Assembly (NCBI RefSeq): GCF_002113375.1
Contig: NZ_NEHO01000013.1
Coordinates: 95,667-159,666 of the forward strand
DNA length: 64,000 bases
Direction of reading: 5' to 3'
Source: Pseudomonas sp. R37(2017)
Lineage (GTDB): Bacteria; Pseudomonadota; Gammaproteobacteria; Pseudomonadales; Pseudomonadaceae
The notes below the pieces were generated by a model. It was not told where the DNA came from. It searched no databases and saw only the letters and a program-made list of their open reading frames with translations. Shown piece by piece: positions 8,945 to 17,336 of this stretch; the stretch's first letter is position 1; every line of letters begins with the position of its first letter. Position numbers and translations under genes: made by a program.

Positions 8945-10168
8945 ATGCACCCGCTACGACATACGCTGCACAACGAACTGCACGCCCGCCCCTCCCTGTA
9001 CTTCAGCGAGCCGGCCTATGTATTTCACCTGGCCATCATGGGCAATGAAGACGAACGACAGGCACTGCTCGACAGCCTCTACCCCGAGCCGGTCGATGAT
9101 GAGGCGCCCCAAGGCATCACCAGGCTCGACGGACACTGGTTGAAATGGGAGCGCCATGCCGAATTCTTTACCCTCACTTACGTCGTCCCCACCACCTCGG
9201 ATAGCCCGCACTGGATTGCCTTGCCCGAGGCCCTGGCGGCGAAAATCAGTCCCTACACCCAGTTGTTGATCAACAGCGTGCAAATTGTGGTGCGCAACAA
9301 GCAGTCCTGGGGAGGCGATCACACGGAATACGGGTTCAAGGACCCTTGCGGCTCGTCCATTGGCGGCGGCGATGCGGCGGTGTGGAGCGACTTCCGGTTG
9401 AGCGAAGGCGGCGAGAACAGGTTTTTGTTCATCAATCATCACCTCAACGCCTACCGCCAGGGGCGGATGATTCGCCGGCTGCTCGAGATTGAAACCTACC
9501 GCATGATGGCCTCGCTCTCGCTTCCAGCGGCCAAGCAATTGAGCGCGCAACTCAATGTTTTCGACAGAACCCTGGCCGACCTGTCGGAGCGAAATGCCGC
9601 CCCCGATACCAGCAATGCCAAAGAACTGCTGACAGAAATTGCGGCGTTGTCGGCACAAGTCGTCAGCCTCTCCGCCAGGCACCGTCACCGCTTCAGCGCC
9701 ACTCAAGCCTACGCGCAACTGGTCTTCGAACGACTGGCAGAACTGCGGGAGGATCGCGCCGGTGACTGCCAGCGCCTGGGCATCTTCATCGAGCGGCGCT
9801 TCAAACCGACGGTCAGGTACTGCGCCGTGACGGAACAACGGCTCGACGTGCTGGGCAAGAGCGTGGCCAATCTGGGGGAGCTCCTGCAGGCCCGCGTCCA
9901 GGTGGAAATGGAAGAACAGAATGCCGAAATCCTGAAAAGCCTGAATGCCCGCGCCGATGCGCAGATCAAGATTCAGCGAGCGGTCGAAGGGCTCTCCATC
10001 ATCGCCATCACTTACTACGTACTGAGCTTGTTCAAATTGCTGTATTCGGGCATCCATGAACTGGGAGTGGGCTTGTCGCCGCGAGCGGCCATCCTGGTAA
10101 TGGCGCCTGTTGCAGCGCTTGTACTGCTGAATATTCTGTTGCGGATCAGGGCCGTGAAAAAACACTGA
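8945..10168 (+). CDS. DUF3422 family membrane-anchored protein
   Basis: 407 residues. N-terminal signature HPLRHTLHNELHARPSLYF is characteristic of DUF3422. A long alpha-helical middle (about 180-330) probably forms coiled coils, and two hydrophobic helices near the C-terminus (IIAITYYVLSLFKLLYSGI; AAILVMAPVAALVLLNILL) flank a short loop, so the bulk of the protein likely faces the cytoplasm. Function of the family is unknown. It appears monocistronic: 282 bases from azlD and a perfect hairpin ~80 bases after its stop. Confidence 0.85.
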   Translation: MHPLRHTLHNELHARPSLYFSEPAYVFHLAIMGNEDERQALLDSLYPEPVDDEAPQGITRLDGHWLKWERHAEFFTLTYVVPTTSDSPHWIALPEALAAKISPYTQLLINSVQIVVRNKQSWGGDHTEYGFKDPCGSSIGGGDAAVWSDFRLSEGGENRFLFINHHLNAYRQGRMIRRLLEIETYRMMASLSLPAAKQLSAQLNVFDRTLADLSERNAAPDTSNAKELLTEIAALSAQVVSLSARHRHRFSATQAYAQLVFERLAELREDRAGDCQRLGIFIERRFKPTVRYCAVTEQRLDVLGKSVANLGELLQARVQVEMEEQNAEILKSLNARADAQIKIQRAVEGLSIIAITYYVLSLFKLLYSGIHELGVGLSPRAAILVMAPVAALVLLNILLRIRAVKKH

Positions 10169-10246
10169 ATGATTCCCGGACAATCGGCTGCATAGCGTTT
10201 AATCCCGTAGACCGCCGAGAATCCAGTTCCTGGTTCGTTCAGTCGC

Positions 10247-10278
10247 CATCCTCAAATCCAGACCCGGCTTTGAGGATG
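10247..10278 (+). terminator. Perfect 10-base hairpin after the DUF3422 gene
   Basis: CATCCTCAAA (10247-10256) pairs exactly with TTTGAGGATG (10269-10278). There is no T-run, so termination is possible but not certain. Confidence 0.45.
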
Positions 10279-10572
10279 TGCGAGACTCTACTTGCCATCC
10301 CCCTTCCCCGACTCACAGCTTGCATCCCCCCGCTAATACCCATTTCACATTCCTTCCCAACCACATAAGCCGCGTTCCAACTCCTCACCCCAATAATTAA
10401 CTTTAAGTAAATAGTGTAGTAACCGGGACCCAATTCAATCACTTCAACTGAACTGTTAATTTTACCTCAGCGCCTTAACCATGCATTCCATGCGGGATTT
10501 TCCTGCACGGCCTGTCGGTGCCCTTTTGCACAACCCTAAGCGCCAAAACAAAAAACCAAGCCTTGAGATGCA
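10279..10572. promoter_or_regulatory. Leader and control region of ttdAB
   Basis: No gene. An AT-rich core lies at 10390-10425 and contains ACTTTAAGT (10400-10408) and ATAGTGTAGTAA (10411-10422). The latter resembles ATATGTAGTGAA before the LysR gene (13568-13579) and, on the minus strand, ATAATGTAGTGA before tartrate dehydrogenase (17202-17213). A shared LysR site is possible. Confidence 0.4.
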
Positions 10573-11487
10573 GTGAGGAAAATCAAAGTGGATAAAGACA
10601 CAGCCGTTGATTCGCTGACCGATGTGATGGCCAAGTTCACGGCCTATATCGGCAAACGCCTGCCCACCGACGTAAAGAAAAAAACCGCCCAGTTACGCGC
10701 TGCGGAAACCAACCCGCTGGCCATTGCCGTGTATGACTCCATGGCCGAGAATCAGGAATACGCCGACAAGCTGGACCGACCCAGCTGCCAGGACACCGGT
10801 GTCATTCAGTACTTCATCAGTGCCGGTGCCCGGTTCCCCCTCCTGGGCGAGTTGGAGAGCATCCTGGAAAACGCCACGCGCGAGGCCACCATCAAGGGGC
10901 CGCTGCGTCATAACGCGGTAGAGACCTTTGTCGAGAAAAACACCGGCACAAATACCGGCTCGAAGATTCCATGGCTGGACTGGGAAATCATCCCGGATGC
11001 CGACTATGCGTTGATCGACGTTTACATGGCCGGTGGCGGTTGCACCTTGCCTGGCTCGGCCAAGGTGTTGATGCCGGGTCAGGGTTACGAGGGTGTGACC
11101 GAGTTTGTCTTTGACGTGATCACCTCGCGCGGCGTCAATGCCTGCCCGCCGCTGTTGGTTGGCGTGGGTGTCTCGACGTCTGTGGAGACGGCTGCCCGCT
11201 TGTCCAAGCGTGCCATTCTGCGCCCGGTGGACTCCAGTCACCCGAACGAAAGCGCAGCGCTCATGGAGCAATTGCTGGAGGAAGGCCTGAACGAGGTGGG
11301 CATCGGCCCGCAGGGTCTGACCGGTAACAGCAGTGTCATGGGGGTGAACATCGAGTCCTCGGCGCGTCACCCTTCCACTATTGGCGTGGCCGTATCCACC
11401 GGTTGCTGGGCCCATCGCCGCGGCAAGATCCGTATCAACGCCGACCTTTCCTACGACATCCTCTCCCATGAAGGAGTAGTACTGTGA
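10573..11487 (+). CDS. ttdA: L(+)-tartrate dehydratase alpha subunit
   Basis: 304 residues, close to E. coli TtdA as I recall it. Belongs to the class I fumarase N-terminal family, which binds a 4Fe-4S cluster. Cysteines expected as ligands are visible in SCQDTG (C72), NACPP (C191) and STGCWAHRRG (C278). TtdAB dehydrates L-tartrate to oxaloacetate. Start GTG 10573 is used; a second in-frame GTG at 10588 is possible. Its stop overlaps the ttdB GTG start, showing coupling. A class I fumarase split into two chains is the main alternative, but the high likeness to TtdA and the neighbouring tartrate dehydrogenase favour tartrate. Confidence 0.9.
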   Translation: MRKIKVDKDTAVDSLTDVMAKFTAYIGKRLPTDVKKKTAQLRAAETNPLAIAVYDSMAENQEYADKLDRPSCQDTGVIQYFISAGARFPLLGELESILENATREATIKGPLRHNAVETFVEKNTGTNTGSKIPWLDWEIIPDADYALIDVYMAGGGCTLPGSAKVLMPGQGYEGVTEFVFDVITSRGVNACPPLLVGVGVSTSVETAARLSKRAILRPVDSSHPNESAALMEQLLEEGLNEVGIGPQGLTGNSSVMGVNIESSARHPSTIGVAVSTGCWAHRRGKIRINADLSYDILSHEGVVL

Positions 11488-12092
11488 TCAAAGTCCTTAA
11501 TACCCCTATCAAGGATGAGGATCTGGCCGGCCTGAACGTCGGCGATGTGGTGTACCTCACTGGCCAGTTGGTGACCTGTCGTGACGTTGCGCACCGTCGC
11601 CTGATCGAGCTCAAGCGCGAGTTGCCGGTGGACCTGCGCGGTGGCGCGATTTTCCATGCCGGCCCCATCGTGCGCGAGAAAGACGATGGCAGCTTCGAGA
11701 TGGTCTCCATCGGACCGACCACCAGCATGCGCATGGAGAAGTTCGAGAAGCAGTTCATCGAGGAAACCGGGGTCAAGCTGATCATCGGCAAAGGCGGCAT
11801 GGGACCTGAAACCACGGCTGGCTGCCTGGAAAACAAGGCGGTGCATGCGGTGTTCCCGGGTGGGTGCGCGGTATTGGCCGCCACTAAAGTCGAGGAGATC
11901 GAACGTGCCGAATGGCAAGACCTGGGCATGCCGGAAACCCTGTGGGTGAACCGGGTACGCGAGTTCGGCCCGCTGATCATTTCCATCGACACCAAGGGCA
12001 ACAATCTGTTCGAACAGAACAAGGTGCGCTTCAACGAGCGCAAGGGGTCGATCATCGAGAAGATCAATGCCCAGGTGCGCTTCATCAAATGA
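11484..12092 (+). CDS. ttdB: L(+)-tartrate dehydratase beta subunit
   Basis: 202 residues, matching TtdB in length and in the motifs VGDVVYLTGQLVTCRDVAHR, AIFHAGPIVR, SIGPTTSMRM, GKGGMG and GGCAVLAA. This is the swivelling C-terminal domain of class I fumarases, here as a separate subunit that completes the active site with TtdA. Starts at GTG 11484, overlapping the end of ttdA. Confidence 0.92.
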   Translation: MIKVLNTPIKDEDLAGLNVGDVVYLTGQLVTCRDVAHRRLIELKRELPVDLRGGAIFHAGPIVREKDDGSFEMVSIGPTTSMRMEKFEKQFIEETGVKLIIGKGGMGPETTAGCLENKAVHAVFPGGCAVLAATKVEEIERAEWQDLGMPETLWVNRVREFGPLIISIDTKGNNLFEQNKVRFNERKGSIIEKINAQVRFIK

Positions 12093-12150
12093 TCAGGTGG
12101 GCTGCTCAGGTTTCACACATTGACCTGGCACCCCGACTGTGACGCCCGAC

Positions 12151-12179
12151 AATGCCAGCGCCCACGCAGCGCTGGCATT
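12151..12179 (+). terminator. Perfect 11-base inverted repeat between ttdB and the decarboxylase gene
   Basis: AATGCCAGCGC (12151-12161) pairs with GCGCTGGCATT (12169-12179), loop of seven. No T-run follows, so it may act as an mRNA stability or partial-termination element inside the operon. Confidence 0.45.
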
Positions 12180-12314
12180 GCATCACTGCCCGGCCCGCCG
12201 GGCAGCCCCCTTTCCAACACAGCCCCAGGCGTGCTCCTTGAGTGCCCTGCGCCTCGTGGCCGGCACCCGCAACAAGCGGGCTGCAACCCCTCCATCACAG
12301 AATCAGACACCATC

Positions 12315-13181
12315 ATGCATAACGCCAGTCATCACGAACTGCGAAACACCTTTCATGCCTTGCTTGCCGGCTCCTCCTGTCACCATACGGCGTCGGTCTT
12401 CGACCCGTTGTCGGCGCGCATGGCCGCCGACCTGGGTTTCGAGGTCGGCATCCTCGGCGGCTCGGTCGCCTCCCTGCAAGTATTGGGCGCCCCGGATATC
12501 GCCTTGATTACCCTCAGCGAGTTCGCCGAACAGGCCACGCGCATCGGCCGGGTGGCTCGCCTGCCGGTGATTGCCGATGCCGACCACGGTTACGGCAATG
12601 CGCTGAACACCATGCGCACCGTGGTCGAGCTGGAGCGTGCCGGGGTCGCCGCGCTGACCCTGGAGGACACCGTGCTACCCGCCCGGTTCGGCTGCAAATC
12701 CTCGGACCTGATCAGCATCGAGGAAGGCGTGGGCAAGCTACGCGCCGCCCTGCGCGCGCGGCAGGACCCGTCGCTGGCGATCATCGCACGCACCCACGCC
12801 GGTGTGCAGCCCCTGGCCGAGGTGGTGGCGCGCCTGCGTGCCTATGAAGACGCCGGGGCCGATGCCGTTTGCCTGGTCGGGGTTAAAGACGCCGACCATT
12901 TGCACGCCGTCGCCGAAAACGTCTGCGTACCCCTGATGCTGGTGACCTATGGCAACCCGGCGCTGAACGACGATCACCTGCTGGCAGAGCTGGGGGTACG
13001 TATCGTGGTCGATGGCCACGCCCCGTATTTCGCAGCGATCAAGGCGACCTACGAACGTCTGCGCGAGCAGCGCGGCTTGAGCATTAAGGAACCGCTTGAT
13101 CCGTCGCGGCTGGCGGCTCACTACGCCGACACCGAGACCTGTATGGCCTGGGCTCGGGATTACATGAACGTATCGGAATAA
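12315..13181 (+). CDS. Oxaloacetate decarboxylase of the isocitrate lyase/PEP mutase superfamily
   Basis: 288 residues. Motifs: FDPLSARMAADLGFEVG, GGSVASLQVLGAPD, ADADHGYGN (D88, D90, Mg-binding region) and TLEDTVLP (E117-D118). This matches the Pseudomonas oxaloacetate decarboxylase group typified by PA4872, which splits oxaloacetate to pyruvate and CO2. Placed after ttdAB it would consume the tartrate dehydratase product. A longer frame runs up to 12120, but ATG 12315 is where conserved sequence begins. No strong ribosome site is visible, so translation may rely on the upstream genes. Confidence 0.83.
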   Translation: MHNASHHELRNTFHALLAGSSCHHTASVFDPLSARMAADLGFEVGILGGSVASLQVLGAPDIALITLSEFAEQATRIGRVARLPVIADADHGYGNALNTMRTVVELERAGVAALTLEDTVLPARFGCKSSDLISIEEGVGKLRAALRARQDPSLAIIARTHAGVQPLAEVVARLRAYEDAGADAVCLVGVKDADHLHAVAENVCVPLMLVTYGNPALNDDHLLAELGVRIVVDGHAPYFAAIKATYERLREQRGLSIKEPLDPSRLAAHYADTETCMAWARDYMNVSE

Positions 13182-13210
13182 TAAAAGCCGTCTGGCCGTC
13201 TAATGCCAGT

Positions 13211-13325
13211 CTGTAGGAGCGGGTGCCCGCTTGCGGCACGCTCGCGATGGTCGCCAACGATGACTCGGGATGCCTGAATGCCCGCGTTGCCCCGGCGTTT
13301 CTCGCGAGCATGCTCGCTCCTACAA
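13211..13325. repeat. REPIN (two inverted REP units), first of a tandem pair
   Basis: Left unit CTGTAGGAGCGGGTGCCC... variant, right unit inverted and ending GCTCGCTCCTAC. The centre carries GCCAACGATGACTCGGG. Confidence 0.9.
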
Positions 13326-13339
13326 AGACCCTATCCCCC

Positions 13340-13440
13340 TGTAGGAGCGAGCACGCTCGCGATGGACGTCAACGATGACGCGGGATGCCTGAATGCCCGC
13401 GTTGCCCCGGCGTTTCTCGCGAGCATGCTCGCTCCTACAA
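13340..13440. repeat. REPIN, second of a tandem pair
   Basis: Starts CTGTAGGAGCGAGCACGC and ends GCTCGCTCCTACAA. Its inner arm is nearly identical to that of the first copy, suggesting local duplication. Confidence 0.9.
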
Positions 13441-13558
13441 TTTCCTTAACTGATCGGCATTAGTCTGGCCCTCGACCTGATTTTTACAGTTGTCAGGAAA
13501 AAAACAGGTCCACGGTCTGCGAGGCCGGCGTGAACTCCAAAGCTGTTCGCGCAGGACC

Positions 13559-13580
13559 GGCTGGAGTATATGTAGTGAAC
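13559..13580 (+). promoter_or_regulatory. 22-base putative LysR site upstream of the LysR gene
   Basis: Begins GGCTGGA and ends AGTGAAC. 19 of 22 bases are identical to 17157-17178 in front of tartrate dehydrogenase. It ends 51 bases before the LysR ATG, a suitable place for autoregulation. Confidence 0.55.
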
Positions 13581-13631
13581 CAAAAGCGAAATTCAGCCAG
13601 AAATCACTAGGCAATTAACCTGGAGTCACGA

Positions 13632-14543
13632 ATGAGCAACACCCAAGACTTGGGTTTTTTCCACCTGTTGGCAAAACAGGGCAGCCTGGTTGCCACTGCC
13701 AGGGAGCTTGGCGTGACGCCACCTGCCGTCAGCAAACGCCTGGCGTCCCTGGAGGCGCGGCTGGGGGTCCGGCTGGTCAACCGCACTACCCGCTCCATGA
13801 GCCTGACCCCCGAGGGCGAACTGTACTACGCCCATATCGCGCGCATTCTTACCCAAGTCGACGAGATGGAGCAGTTGGTCAGCAGCAGCCGCGCCACCCC
13901 CAAGGGGCTCATACGGGTGAATGCATCGCTGGGGTTCGGTCGTCGGCATATTGGTCCTGCGCTGGCGGCTTTCTACTCACGCTATCCGGAGGTGGAAATC
14001 CAGCTGGAGATCAGCGACCACCCGCTGGATCTCGCCACCCACGGTTTCGACCTGGGCATTCGCTTTGGCTCCCTGCCGGACGCGGCGCTGCATGCCCGCA
14101 AGATTGCCTCGAACCGACGCCTGCTGTGCGCTTCGCCGATTTACCTGGACAAGCACGGGACCCCGCAGAAGCTCAGCGACTTGCAGGACCACAACTGCAT
14201 TTTCATTCGCCAGAACGAATCCCCCTACGGCGTTTGGAGCTTCAACAACGGCGGCCGCACCGAGAACATCAAGGTCCGCGGAGCTTTGGGCTGCAACGAC
14301 GGTGAGGTCGCCCTGAACTGGGCGCTGGAAGGTTACGGTTTGCTGCTGCGCGCGGAATGGGACATTGCCCGCTATGTGCGCAGCGGGCGCCTGCGCCTGG
14401 TGATGGAGGACCATACCCCTACCCGTGCAGACGTGTATGCGGTTTACCCGCAGCAATTGCACCTGTCGGCCCGGGTACGCAGCCTGATCGACTTTCTGAT
14501 CGAACGCTTCAAGCAGATCGATAACATCGAAGACCGCGGCTGA
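13632..14543 (+). CDS. LysR-family regulator, probably of tartrate/C4-dicarboxylate genes
   Basis: 303 residues. Winged helix in residues 5-65 (FFHLLAKQGSLVATARELGVTPPAVSKRLASLE) and an effector domain with the FGRRHIGPALAAFYSRYPEVEIQLEISD stretch common to the DmlR/TtdR branch. ATG 13632 has GGAG upstream. It lies between the ttdAB-decarboxylase genes and the convergent dctA/tartrate dehydrogenase operon. Its promoter shares a 22-base site with the tartrate dehydrogenase promoter, so it is the best candidate regulator of this island. The inducer would be tartrate or malate by inference. Confidence 0.85.
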   Translation: MSNTQDLGFFHLLAKQGSLVATARELGVTPPAVSKRLASLEARLGVRLVNRTTRSMSLTPEGELYYAHIARILTQVDEMEQLVSSSRATPKGLIRVNASLGFGRRHIGPALAAFYSRYPEVEIQLEISDHPLDLATHGFDLGIRFGSLPDAALHARKIASNRRLLCASPIYLDKHGTPQKLSDLQDHNCIFIRQNESPYGVWSFNNGGRTENIKVRGALGCNDGEVALNWALEGYGLLLRAEWDIARYVRSGRLRLVMEDHTPTRADVYAVYPQQLHLSARVRSLIDFLIERFKQIDNIEDRG

Positions 14544-14578
14544 AAAAAAGCTGCCGACTCCACGGGAGAATCGGCAGC
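14543..14578 (-). terminator. Rho-independent terminator of the tartrate dehydrogenase-dctA operon
   Basis: Stem GCTGCCGA (14550-14557) / TCGGCAGC (14571-14578) with seven A at 14543-14549, read as T on the minus strand. It touches the stop of the convergent LysR gene. Confidence 0.85.
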
Positions 14579-14596
14579 CAAATGACACCCCTTCGA

Positions 14597-15949
14597 TCAA
14601 CTGCGGTTGACGGCTTGCGCAACACCCAACGAATGGGCACTTTCATTCTGGTAAGTGAAGCCGGGGGTCTTGTCGACCACGGCCTCTTGCACCGTTTCCT
14701 CTTCACCCTCCAGGGCCCGTTCCAGCCTGGCTGTGTCCAGCGCCCCCACCCATTTGGCAATGGCCAGGCAACCTACGCCGTTGCCGATGGTGTTGGTAAT
14801 GGCACGGGCCTCGGACATGAAACGATCGACCCCCAGCAGCAGCACCATGCCTGATACCGGAATGCTGCCCAGGGAGGCCAGCGTCGCGGCGAGGATGATG
14901 AAGCCCGAGCCACTCACGCCAGCCGATCCCTTGGAGGTGAACATCAACACCGCCAGGACGATCAGTTGGTCGGTCAAGGTCAATGGCGTGTTGGTCGCCT
15001 GGGCGATGAAGATCGCGGCGATGGTGTAGTAGATGGCCTGGCCGTCCGGGTTGAAGCTCAGTCCGGCGGGAATCATCATGCCGGCCACGGGCTTGGAGCA
15101 CCCGGCCTGTTCCATCCTGGTGATCATCTGTGGCAGCACCGACTCCGAGGAACTGGTGCCCAATACGGTGAACAACTCCTCCTTGATGAAGCGCAGGTAC
15201 TTCCACAGGCTGAATCCGCTGTAGCGGCAGATCGGTCCGAGCACGAAGATCACGAACAGCACGCAGGTCAGGTAGACACAGGCCATCAGCTTGCCCAACG
15301 AGAACATCGAGCCGAAACCGTACTTACCGATGGTGAAGGCGATGGCGCCGAAGGCACCGATAGGCGCCAGGCGCATCACCATGTTGACGATGTTGAACAT
15401 GCCGCGCATGAGGCTGTCGATGACGTCGATGAAGATGCTGGCGCGGGGGCCGGCATTGGCGAGGGCTACACCCAGCAGGATCGAAAACAGCAGGATCTGC
15501 AGCACATTGCCTTTGGCGAAGGCGTCGATGATGGTGTCCGGAATGATGCTCAGGATGAAATCCATGAACGAGTGGTGCGGTGCCTGGGTTGTGTAGGTGG
15601 CGATGCTGGAGGTGTCCAGCGTCTTGGGGTCGATGTTCATGCCGGCACCGGGCTTGAACACATCCACCACGATCAGACCGATGGCCAGGGCCAGGGTGGA
15701 CACCACTTCGAAGTAGAGCAATGCGCGCACACCCACGCGCCCCAGCTCCTTCATGTTTTCCATGCGTGCGATACCGCTGACCACCGTCAGGAAGATCACC
15801 GGTGCAAGGAGCATTTTGATCAGTTTGATAAAACCGTCGCCGATGGGTTTGAGTGCTGTCCCGGTTTCGGGAAACAGCACGCCGACGATGGCGCCGAGTA
15901 CAACGGCGATGAGTACTTGTACGTAGAGTTTGCCGAGTATGCGTTTCAT
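14597..15949 (-). CDS. dctA: C4-dicarboxylate:cation symporter, DctA family
   Basis: 450 residues with the glutamate/dicarboxylate symporter (DAACS) layout: eight helices plus two re-entrant loops. Seen: FLTVVSGIARM, GTSSSESVLPQM (first hairpin loop), and NTIGNGVGCLAIAKW (substrate/cation site in helix 8). The usual 'GYSFNLDG' of DctA reads GLSFNPDGQAIYYT here, so specificity may be shifted, possibly to tartrate. It is 93 bases downstream of tartrate dehydrogenase on the same strand and is followed by a terminator, so the two form an operon. Confidence 0.88.
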   Translation of the reverse strand: MKRILGKLYVQVLIAVVLGAIVGVLFPETGTALKPIGDGFIKLIKMLLAPVIFLTVVSGIARMENMKELGRVGVRALLYFEVVSTLALAIGLIVVDVFKPGAGMNIDPKTLDTSSIATYTTQAPHHSFMDFILSIIPDTIIDAFAKGNVLQILLFSILLGVALANAGPRASIFIDVIDSLMRGMFNIVNMVMRLAPIGAFGAIAFTIGKYGFGSMFSLGKLMACVYLTCVLFVIFVLGPICRYSGFSLWKYLRFIKEELFTVLGTSSSESVLPQMITRMEQAGCSKPVAGMMIPAGLSFNPDGQAIYYTIAAIFIAQATNTPLTLTDQLIVLAVLMFTSKGSAGVSGSGFIILAATLASLGSIPVSGMVLLLGVDRFMSEARAITNTIGNGVGCLAIAKWVGALDTARLERALEGEEETVQEAVVDKTPGFTYQNESAHSLGVAQAVNRS

Positions 15950-16042
15950 GGCTGGCCCTGATTGTAATTGTTGTCAGGTAATGCCCGGGAGTCCGGTACG
16001 AGAGACCGGTTCCTGTGGCGCTGAATCACGGTGGGGAAATGC

Positions 16043-17101
16043 TCAGCGCCTGATCAGCGCAATCACTGCATCGGTCACCTCGCGGGTAGTGGCCGTGCCA
16101 CCCAGGTCAGGGGTGTGTACTCCGGCCTCGGTCACGGCTTCGATGGCCGACATCAACTGACGTGAGGCCTGCACCTCGCCCAGGTGTTCGAGCATCATCG
16201 CGGCGCTCCAGAAGGTCGCGACGGGATTGGCCACGCCTTTACCGGTGATGTCGAAAGCAGAACCGTGAATGGGTTCGAACATCGATGGGAATTTCTTGCT
16301 CGGGTTGAGGTTGGCGGTGGGCGCAATGCCCAGGCTGCCCGACAGCGCTGCCGCCAGGTCGGAGAGGATGTCGGCGTGCAGGTTGGTGGCCACGATCACA
16401 TCCAGGGTCGACGGTTTGAGCACCATGCGGGTGGTCACGGCATCGACCAGTTCCTTGTCGATTCTGACGTCAGGAAAATCCTTTGCCACCTCGTGGAAAA
16501 TCTCGTCCCACAGCACCATGCCATGACGTTGTGCATTGGACTTGGTGACCAGGGTCAGGTGCTTGCGCGGCCGAGTACGCGCCAGCTCGAAGGCGAAGCG
16601 GTGGATGCGCTCGACACCGGCGCGGGTGAACACCGACACCTCGGTGGCCACCTCTTCCGGCAGGCCACGGTGCACCCGGCCACCGTTACCGGAGTACTCG
16701 CCTTCGGAGTTTTCCCGGACGACCACCCAGTCAATCTCGTGACCGTTGTGCAGCGGGCTCTTCACCCCTGGCAACACACGAGCCGGACGCACGTTGGCGT
16801 ACTGGTCAAAGCCTTGGCAGATCGGCAGGCGCAGGCCCCAGAGTGAAATGTGGTCCGGCACATCGAGTGCCCCTACGGCCCCGAAGAATATCGAGTCGAA
16901 GGTCTTGAGTTCCTCCAGGCCACCTGCTGGGATGTAGTGGCCGTTCTTGAGGAAGTTGTCGGAGTTCCAGTCAAAGTGCTTGAAGTCCAGGGCAAAGGTG
17001 CCTGAACGCTCGGCCAGCACCTTGAGCACTTGAGTGCCGGCGTCGATCACTTCCACGCCGATACCATCACCTGGAACCACTGCAATTTTGTAAGTGTTCA
17101 T
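16043..17101 (-). CDS. ttuC: Tartrate dehydrogenase / D-malate-type decarboxylating dehydrogenase
   Basis: 352 residues of the isopropylmalate/isocitrate dehydrogenase fold. Features match Pseudomonas putida tartrate dehydrogenase as remembered: VVPGDGIG at the N-terminus, ISLWGLRLPICQGFDQYANVRP, VRENSEGEYSGNGGR, the NLHADILSD metal-site segment and MFEPIHGSAFDITGKG. These enzymes oxidise L- or meso-tartrate and oxidatively decarboxylate D-malate with NAD and Mn/Mg. ATG 17101 is chosen because AAGGTGGAG lies just upstream; a start four codons earlier has none. First gene of an operon with dctA. Confidence 0.88.
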   Translation of the reverse strand: MNTYKIAVVPGDGIGVEVIDAGTQVLKVLAERSGTFALDFKHFDWNSDNFLKNGHYIPAGGLEELKTFDSIFFGAVGALDVPDHISLWGLRLPICQGFDQYANVRPARVLPGVKSPLHNGHEIDWVVVRENSEGEYSGNGGRVHRGLPEEVATEVSVFTRAGVERIHRFAFELARTRPRKHLTLVTKSNAQRHGMVLWDEIFHEVAKDFPDVRIDKELVDAVTTRMVLKPSTLDVIVATNLHADILSDLAAALSGSLGIAPTANLNPSKKFPSMFEPIHGSAFDITGKGVANPVATFWSAAMMLEHLGEVQASRQLMSAIEAVTEAGVHTPDLGGTATTREVTDAVIALIRR

Positions 17102-17156
17102 CGTTAACTCCACCTTTTATTTTCATGCGCCTTCGATGGGAGGTCAGCCGGCGTGT

Positions 17157-17178
17157 GGCTGGACTATACGAAGTGAAC
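17157..17178 (+). promoter_or_regulatory. 22-base putative LysR site upstream of tartrate dehydrogenase
   Basis: Matches 13559-13580 at 19 of 22 bases, in the opposite orientation to the gene it precedes, 55 bases before the start codon. A second related word, ATAATGTAGTGA on the minus strand, is at 17202-17213. Confidence 0.55.
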
Positions 17179-17336
17179 GCCAGGCGTTGGTTAACTCAAA
17201 ATCACTACATTATTGAATCTGTTTTATTAATCCCCGCAGGGTTCGCTCCACAGGCAGCGATAGGCAAGAAGGGTCGATTCAAGGTTGTTTTGGGGGACGG
17301 GCAAAAGTCGGCCTGGGCGACATTCAGAGCAATCTG

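Noticed and set aside
8954..10183. 409-codon open frame on the minus strand opposite the DUF3422 gene
   Set aside because: Antisense shadow in GC-rich DNA; low-complexity Gln/His/Arg-rich translation with no domain.
13084..13311. Minus-strand 75-codon frame across the first REPIN
   Set aside because: Composed of REP sequence; such frames are common artefacts in Pseudomonas annotations.
13211..13440. CRISPR-like repetition
   Set aside because: Only two units of paired inverted repeats of REP type; no constant repeat with unique spacers.
14966..15961. 331-codon plus-strand frame opposite dctA
   Set aside because: Translation is His/Asp/Gln-rich antisense of a hydrophobic transporter; no ribosome site or domain.
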